39,858 nucleotides of DNA from positions 1 through 39,858 of the forward strand of contig NZ_DASSWP010000181.1 of assembly GCF_035704785.1 (NCBI RefSeq), written 5' to 3'. The notes under the pieces were generated by a model. It saw only the letters and a program-made list of their open reading frames with translations. It searched no databases and was not told the origin of the DNA. Source of the DNA: Gracilimonas sp035704785 (lineage in GTDB: Bacteria > Bacteroidota > Rhodothermia > Balneolales > Balneolaceae). Every line of letters starts with the position of its first letter. The stretch's first letter is position 1. Below, piece by piece: positions 1 through 7,767 of this stretch. Position numbers and translations under genes: made by a program.

Positions 1-215
1 CCTACATTTCCCGTGGTCAAAAGCAATACATATACATCATTACCATTGGCCTGAAGTGTAGCCATTGTACCATGAGATCCACCGTCATCATCCGGGTGAG
101 CTCCTATAAATAATATAGTTCTACCTGTCCATTCTTCTACCGGTGTTTCAGGTTGCGCCATCAGTAAAAATGGCGTTAACATGAAAGCAACAAGCAGTAT
201 TTTTATTCTATTCAT
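1..215 (-). CDS. PIG-L/LmbE family deacetylase, exported, N-terminal fragment
   Basis: Partial gene running off the left edge; only the first 71 codons are present, starting at the ATG at 215. The N-terminus is a hydrophobic signal peptide (MNRIKILLVAFMLTPFLLMA, then QPE), so the protein is probably exported. It is followed by the zinc-binding motif GAHPDDD (about residues 39-45) typical of PIG-L/LmbE N-deacetylases, which remove acetyl groups from N-acetylglucosamine-type substrates. The start lies 15 bases after the nagB stop on the same strand, so the two are probably one operon. In many Bacteroidota a PIG-L domain is fused to a NagB domain; here they are separate genes and this one carries its own export signal. 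The substrate cannot be told from this fragment. Confidence 0.85.
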   Translation of the reverse strand, partial: MNRIKILLVAFMLTPFLLMAQPETPVEEWTGRTILFIGAHPDDDGGSHGTMATLQANGNDVYVLLLTTGNV

Positions 216-230
216 TGTTTTTCCTATTTG

Positions 231-1037
231 TTATTTGTTAACGAGATCTTCTTTTTTTAAAAAGTCAGGGTCAATAAGAGATGCAGCCTCTTCATCTAGT
301 ACCAATTCAACTTGTGGATGTTCTTTTAAAAATGTTATGGGCCACTTATCAGTAATTTCTTTATTAAATAACTGTGAAATAGCTTCTGCTTTAGAAGTTC
401 CCCAAGCCATACAAACAATTTTTTTTGCCTTCAATATTGTTTTTATACCCATTGTAATAGCATACTCAGGGGTATTATTAAGTCCTCTAAATTTTTCTGC
501 CGCATCCGACCTGGTTTTATGATCTAATTGAACCAATCTTGTTTTTGAATTTATTTTTGACCCGGGTTCATTAAATCCAATATGGCCATTACCTCCAACC
601 CCCAGTAATTGGAGATCTATTCCTCCAAATTCCTCAATCTTATGTTCAAAAGCCTCACAATGATTCGGGATATCATCAGGATCAAGCATACCATTTGGTA
701 TGTATATGTTTTTAGGGTCAATATCTACATGCTTAAAAAGGTTTTCATACATGTAGTGATGGTAACTGTTTTGGCTCTCAGGCTCAATTGGATAGTATTC
801 ATCTAAATTAAATGTAACAACATTCCTAAATGATAGCCCTTCTTTGTTATGGTTGGTTATCAATTTTTCATAAACTTTTTTTGGAGATGAGCCGGTAGCC
901 AAACCAAGAACAGATGATTTTGAAAGCGAATTATTACCATCAATTTCTGAATTGATCAATTCAGAAATGTAATCACTACCTAAACCTTTGTTTTTAAATA
1001 ACCTAAAATGTATATTTTCGTTACTAAATTCTACCAT
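231..1037 (-). CDS. nagB: Glucosamine-6-phosphate deaminase NagB
   Basis: Converts glucosamine 6-phosphate to fructose 6-phosphate plus ammonia in the cytoplasm. At 268 residues it has the usual family length. The phosphate-binding GLATGSSP (45-52), the FNLDEYY segment with catalytic Asp79, and the signature GVGGNGHIGFNEPG (146-159) with His152 and Glu157 are present. The position equivalent to E. coli Asp141 is Asn150, which is common in Bacillus-type NagB. It is first in a leftward pair with the exported PIG-L deacetylase. Its reaction is opposite to that of GlmS encoded about 1.6 kb away, so the two should be regulated differently. No operator is evident in the 248-bp gap upstream (1038-1285). 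Confidence 0.95.
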   Translation of the reverse strand: MVEFSNENIHFRLFKNKGLGSDYISELINSEIDGNNSLSKSSVLGLATGSSPKKVYEKLITNHNKEGLSFRNVVTFNLDEYYPIEPESQNSYHHYMYENLFKHVDIDPKNIYIPNGMLDPDDIPNHCEAFEHKIEEFGGIDLQLLGVGGNGHIGFNEPGSKINSKTRLVQLDHKTRSDAAEKFRGLNNTPEYAITMGIKTILKAKKIVCMAWGTSKAEAISQLFNKEITDKWPITFLKEHPQVELVLDEEAASLIDPDFLKKEDLVNK

Positions 1038-1285
1038 GAAAAATTATGAGATCACCTTGTCCTACGTCATATTTTTTTATAAGACCGAACCAAATTCATA
1101 TACCCCCAAAATTATTTACCTAATATAGTAGCTATGTGAGCTCAGTAGTATTCTACATAAATATCAAATAGATAGGATTCGCAACCATAGATTCAAGCCA
1201 GGATAATTTAAAGCAGCTAAGTTTATTCTATAATTAAAAAGGCCAAAAGTAGATTATCAAATTAAATCAAGTACTAATGTGACAC

Positions 1286-2509
1286 TCAAGTATTTTGTTC
1301 TCGTAATTCAAAAATGGCATTCATCATTTTTAAATAGTTATCACTCATTGATATATCTCTTCGTTTCATCATAGACTTCATTACTTCTATCGCCTTTTCA
1401 AACCGATAAAGCTCTCCACCATTAGGGCCTAACCACGTAAAAGACTCAATGAGTTTTGGAGATAAATAGTCAATAAAAACATTTGAGCTTACTCCACACA
1501 TTGTTCCTGTATTTAACATTGTGTTGATGGCTGTTTTAGAATGATCTCCCATTATAGTCCCTAAAAACTGTCTCTTGGTTTCAATCGATTTCTTTGTCTT
1601 CCAATCAATAACTTTAACGCTTTTATAGTCATTCTTTAAATTTGAAGTGATAGTATTCGCACCTAGGTTAACCCATTGTCCAAAAATAGAATTTCCACAA
1701 AATCCGTCATGAGCTTTATTGCTATATGAATGAAAAATACTACCGGATACTTCCCCTCCTACCTTACACACCGGTCCAATAGTTGTGCCTCCATAAATTC
1801 TTGCGCCCATCTTAACAGTAGCCCCTTTTCCTATTGCAATAGGGCCGCGTAAAATACTTCCGGCTTCAATTTCAGCTCCATCTTCAATAACTATTGGGCC
1901 GTCCTTTGCTATAAAAATGCACCCCGGCTCAATATGAACATCGTCTCCAATAAAAATATTCTCTTTATAATGGACTACTGCCTCAACCCCCAATCCGGTT
2001 TTAGATATACTTCTCAGATTTGTTAAACCAATATCAGCTTTAATCTGATCTGAATTTAGTTCAATGAGGTCCCAAATATATTTAAGCGACCTAACATTTT
2101 TGAATTCTATTTTTTTTAAGCCATCACTTTGAAAGTCACCTTGATGAAATAATTGAGCAGAAGTTTCCTCGTCAATAAGTGCAGCAATTACCTCTTTTTT
2201 ATCAACTAATTTTTCATTTATTTTTAAATCAGAGATTGCAACTACCAATTCAGCGTTTGGTAAATACCTGGAATTCAGCCAAAGACACGGTTTATTATCC
2301 TGGTAAACACCTTTCTCAAAAACACCCATCATGTAATCCGGAAGCAATCTACAACTTTCACCAAGGCTTAGTGTTTTTTCCCATTTCTCCCTAATAGTGT
2401 AAATCCCGGCTCTTAGGTCATCAAGTGGGCGGGTAAGTGTTAGCGGATTAAATCGATTTGCCTTTTCATCTGAAAAAAAACTAATCTGCGAGATTGATTG
2501 TGCAGCCAT
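1286..2509 (-). CDS. Alternative GlmU: putative UDP-GlcNAc diphosphorylase / GlcN-1-P acetyltransferase
   Basis: The 407-residue protein belongs to the Bacteroidota-type alternative GlmU family of putative sugar nucleotidyltransferases. The N-terminal nucleotidyltransferase-like part carries NPLTLTRPLDDLRAG (21-35) instead of the classical GlmU pyrophosphorylase signature. From about residue 180 to 290 there is a left-handed beta-helix of hexapeptide repeats (IFIGDD, IVIEDG, IAIGKG, ARIYGG), the acyltransferase fold. It would supply UDP-GlcNAc for peptidoglycan and LPS. It is divergent from glmS, only 91 bp between starts, which puts two consecutive steps of UDP-GlcNAc synthesis side by side and supports the assignment. 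Whether both activities are present is inferred from family knowledge only. Confidence 0.85.
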   Translation of the reverse strand: MAAQSISQISFFSDEKANRFNPLTLTRPLDDLRAGIYTIREKWEKTLSLGESCRLLPDYMMGVFEKGVYQDNKPCLWLNSRYLPNAELVVAISDLKINEKLVDKKEVIAALIDEETSAQLFHQGDFQSDGLKKIEFKNVRSLKYIWDLIELNSDQIKADIGLTNLRSISKTGLGVEAVVHYKENIFIGDDVHIEPGCIFIAKDGPIVIEDGAEIEAGSILRGPIAIGKGATVKMGARIYGGTTIGPVCKVGGEVSGSIFHSYSNKAHDGFCGNSIFGQWVNLGANTITSNLKNDYKSVKVIDWKTKKSIETKRQFLGTIMGDHSKTAINTMLNTGTMCGVSSNVFIDYLSPKLIESFTWLGPNGGELYRFEKAIEVMKSMMKRRDISMSDNYLKMMNAIFELREQNT

Positions 2510-2600
2510 AAATTCAAAAATCGTTATCGTTATTCTATTTGTAAGGCTTTATATTTAAGGATTATCGCAATCAAAAAAAATTATTTAACTATTTAAAAAT

Positions 2601-4433
2601 ATGTGTGGAATTGTAGGGTACGTTGGAGACCAACAAGCGAGTAAAATTATTATTGACGGACTCAAGAGATTAGAATACCGAGGATATGATTCGGCTGGAA
2701 TTGCTACGATCAACGGAAAACTAAGTATCAAAAAGGGAAAAGGGAAAGTAGCAAGCCTTGAAAAAATGATCGGTACGGGTGAAAAAGGAACTATTGGAAT
2801 CGGTCATACACGCTGGGCCACACATGGTGAACCGAATGATATTAATTCTCACCCCCATACCATTGAGAGCGGAAAGCTTGCCATTGTTCATAACGGGATC
2901 ATAGAGAATTACAATACTCTGAAGAAAAAGTTAATCGAACAGGGATATAGCTTTTATTCAGAAACTGATACTGAAGTGCTTGGAAAACTTATTCAAAGTT
3001 TTCTTGCCAATGATAACTCATCCCTGAAAAAAGCGGTACAGCTTGCTTTGCATCAGGTTCACGGAACCTATGGTATCGCTGTATTACATGCTGATTTTCC
3101 TGATCAAATTATTGTGGCAAGAAAAGGCTCTCCTTTGCTTCTTGGAGTTGGAGACGGTGAGATGTTAATTGCATCTGATGCTTCAGCTGTAGCAGCTTAT
3201 ACCGACAAAGTAGTCTATATGGATGACGGTGAGATCGCTGTTATAACGAAAGATAATTACGTAGTTGAGTCTGCCGATCAAATTGAGCTTACTAAAGAAG
3301 TACATGAGTTGGCGCTCAGTTTAGAAGAAATTGAAAAGGGCGGATTTGATCACTTCATGATGAAAGAGATCTTTGAGCAGCCTAAAGCTCTATCAGATTG
3401 CTTAAGAGGACGTATTGATCCTGAAAAAGGAACGGTTACACTGGGCGGTATTGAAGATGTTATGGATCAGCTTGTGAACGCAAAAAGGATCATTATAGCT
3501 GCTTGCGGTACCAGCTGGCATTCCGGCTTAGTAGGTGAGTATTTGTTTGAATACCTAGCAAAACTCCCTGTTGAAGTTGAGTATGCATCTGAATTCCGTT
3601 ATAAAGAACCACTAATTGGGAAAGGAGACGTGATGATCGTGATCTCCCAGAGTGGTGAAACAGCAGATACCCTTGCAGCACTCAGAGAAGCAAAAGCCAA
3701 AGGAGCGTTGGTTATTGGAGTGGTAAACGTAGTAGGTTCTACTATTGCTAGGGAAACAGACGCCGGAGTATACATCCATGCCGGTCCTGAAATTGGTGTA
3801 GCTTCTACCAAAGCCTTTACTGCGCAGGTCACTGTACTTACCATGATGGCTATTAAACTTGGGCTTGCAAAAGGCACCTTATCCAAAAAAGAAGCCAAGG
3901 AATTAATCACGGAACTCTCCAAGATCCCTAGAAAAATTGAAGAGGTTCTGGAGAACACAGATGAGATTAAAAGGATCTCTAATCTATTCTCTTATGCTCC
4001 CAACTTCTTGTACCTCGGGCGTTCCTATAGCTTCCCCGTTGCCCTTGAAGGAGCTCTTAAATTAAAAGAGATCTCTTACATTCATGCTGAAGGATATCCC
4101 GCTGCAGAAATGAAGCACGGCCCCATTGCTTTGATCGATGATATGATGCCCGTAGTTGTAATTGCAGCTACTCAGCATACCAATGATAAAATGATCAGTA
4201 ATATTGAAGAAGTTCGTGCCCGTAAAGGACGCATCATCGCAATTACTACTCCGAATAATCACGAAGTAGGAGACCTTGCTGAATTCACCACCATTGTTCC
4301 TGAAACTATGGATGTATTATCACCGCTTCTTTCAGTAATTCCTCTTCAACTGTTGTCCTATTTTATAGCAGTTAACCGAGGTTGCAACGTTGATCAACCC
4401 CGAAATCTGGCTAAAAGCGTGACCGTCGAATAG
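2601..4433 (+). CDS. glmS: Glutamine--fructose-6-phosphate aminotransferase GlmS
   Basis: Makes glucosamine 6-phosphate from fructose 6-phosphate and glutamine, the first committed step to UDP-GlcNAc. The 610-residue protein starts MCGIVGYVG, so Cys2 becomes the N-terminal nucleophile of the class II glutaminase domain (about 1-225); GHTRWATHG follows near residue 71. Two SIS sugar-isomerase domains fill the C-terminal half (CGTSWHSG near 302, SQSGET near 350), and it ends in the canonical LAKSVTVE with the catalytic Lys. The upstream gap to the divergent glmU-like gene is 91 bp, too short for a glmS ribozyme. No clear intrinsic terminator follows. Confidence 0.97.
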   Translation: MCGIVGYVGDQQASKIIIDGLKRLEYRGYDSAGIATINGKLSIKKGKGKVASLEKMIGTGEKGTIGIGHTRWATHGEPNDINSHPHTIESGKLAIVHNGIIENYNTLKKKLIEQGYSFYSETDTEVLGKLIQSFLANDNSSLKKAVQLALHQVHGTYGIAVLHADFPDQIIVARKGSPLLLGVGDGEMLIASDASAVAAYTDKVVYMDDGEIAVITKDNYVVESADQIELTKEVHELALSLEEIEKGGFDHFMMKEIFEQPKALSDCLRGRIDPEKGTVTLGGIEDVMDQLVNAKRIIIAACGTSWHSGLVGEYLFEYLAKLPVEVEYASEFRYKEPLIGKGDVMIVISQSGETADTLAALREAKAKGALVIGVVNVVGSTIARETDAGVYIHAGPEIGVASTKAFTAQVTVLTMMAIKLGLAKGTLSKKEAKELITELSKIPRKIEEVLENTDEIKRISNLFSYAPNFLYLGRSYSFPVALEGALKLKEISYIHAEGYPAAEMKHGPIALIDDMMPVVVIAATQHTNDKMISNIEEVRARKGRIIAITTPNNHEVGDLAEFTTIVPETMDVLSPLLSVIPLQLLSYFIAVNRGCNVDQPRNLAKSVTVE

Positions 4434-4613
4434 AATAATTGTTGATAATTTGGGGAAAATCTGTATTACCTTTTTACGAAAATCATTTCAAAGCTCACTG
4501 ATCCATATTTTGTATTAAATTTTTCTAATAAATTTATGTGGATAACTTGACTTTTATATAATAAATGCGTTCAATTGGACTCGATTAGGTTATATAAAAA
4601 CCCCATTTGCAAA

Positions 4614-4688
4614 ATGAGAAACTGGAAGGCATTTATATTTAAAGTTGTAGTACTTGTATTGGTAGGCATCGTAATTTTTACGGGCTGA
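4614..4688 (+). CDS. Possible 24-residue single-pass membrane peptide
   Basis: The ORF begins ATGAGAAACTGG and ends TGA. It reads MRNWKAFIFK followed by a fully hydrophobic stretch (VVVLVLVGIVIF) and TG: positive N-terminus plus one membrane helix, the usual build of bacterial small membrane proteins. There is no clear ribosome-binding site, and such an ORF can arise by chance in AT-rich DNA. No function can be assigned. Confidence 0.3.
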   Translation: MRNWKAFIFKVVVLVLVGIVIFTG

Positions 4689-4791
4689 ACTTACCTGCCA
4701 TTTATTTGTCGTAACAAGATCGGGGGATTGTTGCGTTTAAAAATTTTACCATCTTATCTTAATTAACTACCTATTATTCATCATTCTTGGT

Positions 4792-4805
4792 TAGATTATA
4801 ATCTA
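4792..4805. promoter_or_regulatory. 14-bp perfect palindrome upstream of Hpt gene
   Basis: TAGATTATAATCTA is self-complementary and includes TATAAT, about 27 bases before the Hpt start codon. It could be a -10 region overlapped by an operator; equally it may be chance in AT-rich DNA. Confidence 0.3.
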
Positions 4806-4831
4806 TTATCAAACCACATCATGAGATTAGA

Positions 4832-5179
4832 ATGGCCAAAATTAACTTGAGCTACTTAGAGGATATTACTGACGGTAATAATGAAGTAATGATCGAAATG
4901 ATCCAGTTATTATTGGATGAAACACCTAAGCACCTGGATAATATTAAGAAGGCACAAGAAGAAGAGAATCTGGAAAAGCTCTCTGCCGAAGCTCATAAGA
5001 TCAAACCTATGATGCTTTATGTAGGATTGACAGAGCTTAATGAGATCTGTCAGGAAATTGAAACCAATTCTAAAGAGAGAATAAATCTTGAATCAAATCC
5101 GGATTTGGTCCAAAAACTTGTGGATGAATTTTCTCAAGTTTTCGACGACCTGAAGAACAAAATAAAAGAATTAAGTTAA
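4832..5179 (+). CDS. Hpt domain protein (histidine phosphotransfer)
   Basis: A stand-alone 115-residue Hpt four-helix protein. The phosphorylatable histidine is His55 in AHKIKPMMLYVG, matching the family pattern HxxKxxxxxxG. Such proteins relay phosphate between hybrid sensor kinases and response regulators in the cytoplasm. No kinase or regulator gene is adjacent, so its partners must be elsewhere. The stop overlaps by 9 bases the 3' end of the convergent acetyltransferase gene. Confidence 0.88.
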   Translation: MAKINLSYLEDITDGNNEVMIEMIQLLLDETPKHLDNIKKAQEEENLEKLSAEAHKIKPMMLYVGLTELNEICQEIETNSKERINLESNPDLVQKLVDEFSQVFDDLKNKIKELS

Positions 5180-5602
5180 GGTCATTTGAAGGTGTACAAT
5201 ATCGTCCACAATATAAGTCCCACCCTCTTCCTTAAAACCCAACCGATTGTAATACTCTTTGAGTCCAGCCTGAGCTTCAATTCTTATAGGAGCCCCTTCA
5301 CATAATTCTACCCCCTTTTTGATGAGCCTTGCCCCTAAACCTGTGCCCCGAAAGTCGGGTGCTACAATAATTCTTCCCAAGCTCGCTTCATCGTCATACT
5401 TGACACCGGGTGAAAATGACCTTAGATATGCTGCCAGCTTCTCTCCTTCATAAAAAAGCAGATGATCCGCTTTATCATCAAAACCATCTATATCTTCATA
5501 AAAACAAGTCTGTTCAATGATGAATACCTGTTGACGCAACCTAAACATATCTTCCAGTTGCTTTGGGCTTAATTCATCAAAGGGACTATAAATAATGTTC
5601 AT
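5171..5602 (-). CDS. GNAT N-acetyltransferase, ElaA family
   Basis: GCN5-related acetyltransferase. The N-terminal signature FRLRQQVFIIEQTC, then YEDIDGFDDKADHLL, is characteristic of ElaA-type proteins. The acetyl-CoA loop is RIIVAPDFRGTGLGARLI. I prefer the ATG at 5602 (143 residues, MNIIYSPFDELS), which fits the family N-terminus; an in-frame ATG at 5632 would add ten residues of no family likeness. The acceptor substrate is unknown. It converges on and slightly overlaps the Hpt gene. Confidence 0.85.
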   Translation of the reverse strand: MNIIYSPFDELSPKQLEDMFRLRQQVFIIEQTCFYEDIDGFDDKADHLLFYEGEKLAAYLRSFSPGVKYDDEASLGRIIVAPDFRGTGLGARLIKKGVELCEGAPIRIEAQAGLKEYYNRLGFKEEGGTYIVDDIVHLQMTLT

Positions 5603-5683
5603 GGAGCATTTTTTTAATATAAATGTAACCATTTTTCATTCTCCTTCGTACAGAAAACTCACTTTTAACAAAATATCGATATT

Positions 5684-6013
5684 ATGATCTGGGCTTGGCT
5701 ATTGAATAGTATTTCTGTTTATGCAACTGCAAGTTTACTTAAAGGGGTGGAAATCAAAAATTTCTGGAGTGCCGTCTTTGTGGCTGCCATGCTTGCGTTG
5801 ATAAATATTTTTATAAAACCAATCTTATTGATCTTAAGTCTTCCCATCACCATACTAACATTCGGCTTATTTGTGTGGGTGATCAATGCTGCCCTTATTA
5901 TGCTGGTAGATGCTTTGATTGAAGGATTTAAAGTGAAGAACTTTGGCTGGGCACTTATTTTTGGCCTGGTAATGTCAATTATAAGCTGGGTCCTGTTTTC
6001 CCTTTTTGGATAA
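5684..6013 (+). CDS. Phage holin family 4 (superfamily IV) membrane protein
   Basis: A 109-residue, almost entirely hydrophobic protein with about four membrane helices. The segments NIFIKPILLILSLPITILTFG and VINAALIMLVDALIEGF are typical of the small 'phage holin family protein' widespread in bacterial chromosomes. No phage genes are nearby, so the name reflects fold likeness rather than prophage origin. The cellular role is unknown. It is followed by a strong hairpin terminator. Confidence 0.85.
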   Translation: MIWAWLLNSISVYATASLLKGVEIKNFWSAVFVAAMLALINIFIKPILLILSLPITILTFGLFVWVINAALIMLVDALIEGFKVKNFGWALIFGLVMSIISWVLFSLFG

Positions 6014-6033
6014 CGCTTATCCTGGACATAAAA

Positions 6034-6058
6034 AAAGGCTGCTTTTTAGGCAGCCTTT
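6034..6058. terminator. Bidirectional intrinsic terminator
   Basis: Stem AAAGGCTGC (6034-6042) pairs with GCAGCCTTT (6050-6058) across a 7-base loop, with a T-rich tail to the right and an A-run (T-run on the minus strand) to the left. It lies between the rightward holin-like gene and the leftward isocitrate dehydrogenase gene and can serve both. Confidence 0.85.
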
Positions 6059-6082
6059 CTTACTTCAATACATAATCATCAG

Positions 6083-7096
6083 TTAAATATTATCACAAAC
6101 TGCCTGGGTAAATGTAGAAGTTGTTCCTTCTCCACCGATATCCGGTGTACAGTAAACCTTCTTTTCCACCAAAGTTTTGTAAATCGCTTTTCTAATATTT
6201 TCAGCTATTTGCCTCTGGTCAATATGTTCCAACATCATCAATGCGGAAAAAAGCAGCGCCATTGGATTGGCAACATTCTTTCCTACGATATCCGGTGCTG
6301 ATCCATGCACGGCTTCGAACATAGCTGCATCTTCACCGATATTGGCCGCGCCGGTAACACCAAGGCCGCCTACAAGGCCTGATGCAAGATCAGACAATAT
6401 ATCACCAAACAAATTGGTCGTTACTATTACATCAAATTGCTGAGGGCGCATTACCATTTGCATAGCCATATTGTCAACGATCAGATCCTGGAACTCAATA
6501 TCAGGATATTCTTTGGCGATCTTCTCCCCTACTTCCAGGAATAACCCGGTCGTAAGTTTTAAGATATTCGCTTTATGAACCAATGTGACTTTTTTACGAT
6601 CATTTTTCACCGCATAATCAAAAGCAGCCCTGATTATCTTCTTACTTGCTTCTTCAGTTACCACTGCAATAGCTTCGGAATGACGCTTATTCTCGCCTTC
6701 ATCGATCCATTTTTCCTTACCTATATACAAACCCTGAGTGTTCTCACGAAAAAGAACCATATTCACGTCTCTGAATGGAGTATCAATACTTGGCAGGGTT
6801 CGTGCAGGACGAATATTGCTGTATAGATTAAACTTCTGACGAAGGGCTACATTCACAGATCGGAACCCTGAACCAACGGGTGTGGTCAAAGGGCCTTTCA
6901 AGGCAATCCGGTGTTCTTCAATAGCGTCGATGGTTTCCTCCGGCAGAGGATTATCTTTCTCCTCATATGCTTTTAAACCGGCAGATCTTTCAACCCAGTT
7001 TATATCCGCTCCGGCTTTTTCCAAAATAGTAGTTACAGAATTAGTGATCTCTGAACCGATTCCATCACCGGGAATTAAAACGATATTTTTCATCAA
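6083..7096 (-). CDS. Isocitrate dehydrogenase, probably NAD-dependent
   Basis: Beta-decarboxylating dehydrogenase family, 337 residues, like mitochondrial IDH3 rather than the long E. coli Icd. IPGDGIG (8-14) opens the protein. The substrate loop GFRSVNVALR (77-86) with Ser80 and Asn82 is the isocitrate type, not the isopropylmalate type. Lys175, Asp208, Asp232 and Asp236 fit the catalytic and metal ligands. In HGSAPDIVG (264-272) Asp269-Ile270 replace the Lys-Tyr that bind the NADP phosphate in E. coli, which points to NAD. TCA-cycle role in the cytoplasm. A related acid (homoisocitrate) cannot be fully excluded. Its 3' end faces the 6034-6058 terminator. Confidence 0.87.
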   Translation of the reverse strand: MMKNIVLIPGDGIGSEITNSVTTILEKAGADINWVERSAGLKAYEEKDNPLPEETIDAIEEHRIALKGPLTTPVGSGFRSVNVALRQKFNLYSNIRPARTLPSIDTPFRDVNMVLFRENTQGLYIGKEKWIDEGENKRHSEAIAVVTEEASKKIIRAAFDYAVKNDRKKVTLVHKANILKLTTGLFLEVGEKIAKEYPDIEFQDLIVDNMAMQMVMRPQQFDVIVTTNLFGDILSDLASGLVGGLGVTGAANIGEDAAMFEAVHGSAPDIVGKNVANPMALLFSALMMLEHIDQRQIAENIRKAIYKTLVEKKVYCTPDIGGEGTTSTFTQAVCDNI

Positions 7097-7157
7097 AAAG
7101 ATTATTTCTTCAAAATTTTAGCAAGCCTAAATATATCGATTTAAAAGCCCAATGTGA

Positions 7158-7392
7158 ACCTCAACAGATCAACACTTAAAAGCCATCTCTTTCTGCCATG
7201 CAAATAAAGTAGGAATTCCTTTTATTGATGTTAATATGTGGGAACTTAACAAGATCGGACATATGAGTAATCGTGGTCGCCAAAACGATTCCCGAACAAC
7301 AAACGTTGTCAAACATAATGATTGAAAATGAGTACCCAAAACCTCTGATAAACCTGGATGAAAGTTATGAAAAAATCAAAGCAAGAGAGTAA
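7158..7392 (+). pseudogene. Remnant of a photolyase/cryptochrome gene
   Basis: Two short reading-frame pieces keep photolyase/cryptochrome signatures but no intact gene remains. Piece one (about 7158-7325) reads VGIPFIDVNMWELNKIGH then MSNRGRQN, matching the conserved TGIPFVDAnMRELn.TGfMSNRGRQN block of the FAD domain, and then ends in TGA. Piece two (7324-7392), in another frame, reads ENEYPKPLINLDESYEKIKA, matching the YPKPIVD...E C-terminus of photolyases. The region between the two blocks in real photolyases and the whole N-terminal part are missing. The decay fits the broken DUF2256 gene next door, a usual photolyase neighbour. Confidence 0.7.
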
Positions 7393-7627
7393 GAGCAGAA
7401 TTTTAAATTTTACAAAACAAAGAAGATCCGAAAAATCTGTACCGTCTTCTGAAGTTACCAGAGATCTTTTTTCAGATATATGGAGAGATCATTTGGATAA
7501 TGTGAAAGCTATCACCGGTAAAATTCAAAACAAGAAACTTATTAAAACATCACAAAAGCGGGCCGATATCAGAATAGATGAAGCCAAAGGACCAATACGA
7601 TTATCTATCTTTAAACAGGATGAGTAA
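7358..7627 (+). CDS. Hypothetical basic protein in decayed photolyase locus
   Basis: An 89-residue, lysine/arginine-rich, soluble ORF (ends IRLSIFKQDE) that I do not recognise. Its start lies inside the photolyase C-terminal remnant in another frame; the ATG at 7367 (MKKSKQ) is an alternative. Its stop overlaps the start of the DUF2256 frame as ATGAGTAA, an arrangement typical of translational coupling, which argues it was a real gene of the locus. It may itself be losing function with its neighbours. Confidence 0.5.
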   Translation: MKVMKKSKQESKSRILNFTKQRRSEKSVPSSEVTRDLFSDIWRDHLDNVKAITGKIQNKKLIKTSQKRADIRIDEAKGPIRLSIFKQDE

Positions 7628-7760
7628 AACGGTTAAAAAATCTGACCTTCCTGAAAAAGCATGTCCAGTTTGCAACCGTAGTTTTAAATAGAGAAAAAAA
7701 TGGAAAGATGTTTAGAACGATGTTAAATACTGCAGCGAGCGATGCAGGCGTAATAAATAG
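7620..7760 (+). pseudogene. DUF2256 zinc-ribbon protein with two in-frame TAG codons at conserved Trp
   Basis: The 46-codon frame reads SDLPEKACPVCNRSFK, TAG, RKKWKDV, TAG, NDVKYCSERCRRNK, then TAG. It matches DUF2256 (LPxKxCPVCGRPFxWRKKWxxxWxxVKYCSxRCR) along its length, and all four zinc-type cysteines (CPVC, CSERC) are intact. Two of the three conserved tryptophans are TAG (7689-7691 and 7713-7715), each one G-to-A change from TGG. TAG is an ordinary stop elsewhere in the window (glmS, mutS, era, murC), so genome-wide recoding is excluded. Most likely a young pseudogene; stop readthrough is the alternative. Confidence 0.75.
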
Positions 7761-7767
7761 AGCTTCT

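Larger units (their letters stand above)
4434..4831. other. 398-bp intergenic region between glmS and the Hpt gene
   Basis: AT-rich. It holds one candidate tiny ORF (4614-4688) and a 14-bp perfect palindrome just before the Hpt gene (4792-4805, TAGATTATAATCTA) that contains a TATAAT-like hexamer. I see no RNA gene and no convincing terminator here. Confidence 0.5.

Noticed and set aside
2510..2600. glmS ribozyme upstream of glmS
   Set aside because: Only 91 bases separate the divergent starts and none of the conserved core is seen; glmS ribozymes are mostly a Gram-positive feature.
5684..6013. Prophage remnant because of the holin-like gene
   Set aside because: No other phage genes nearby; this family is widespread in bacterial chromosomes outside prophages.
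7689..7715. Genome-wide recoding of TAG
   Set aside because: TAG ends glmS, mutS, era and murC at the expected family lengths, so TAG is a normal stop here.
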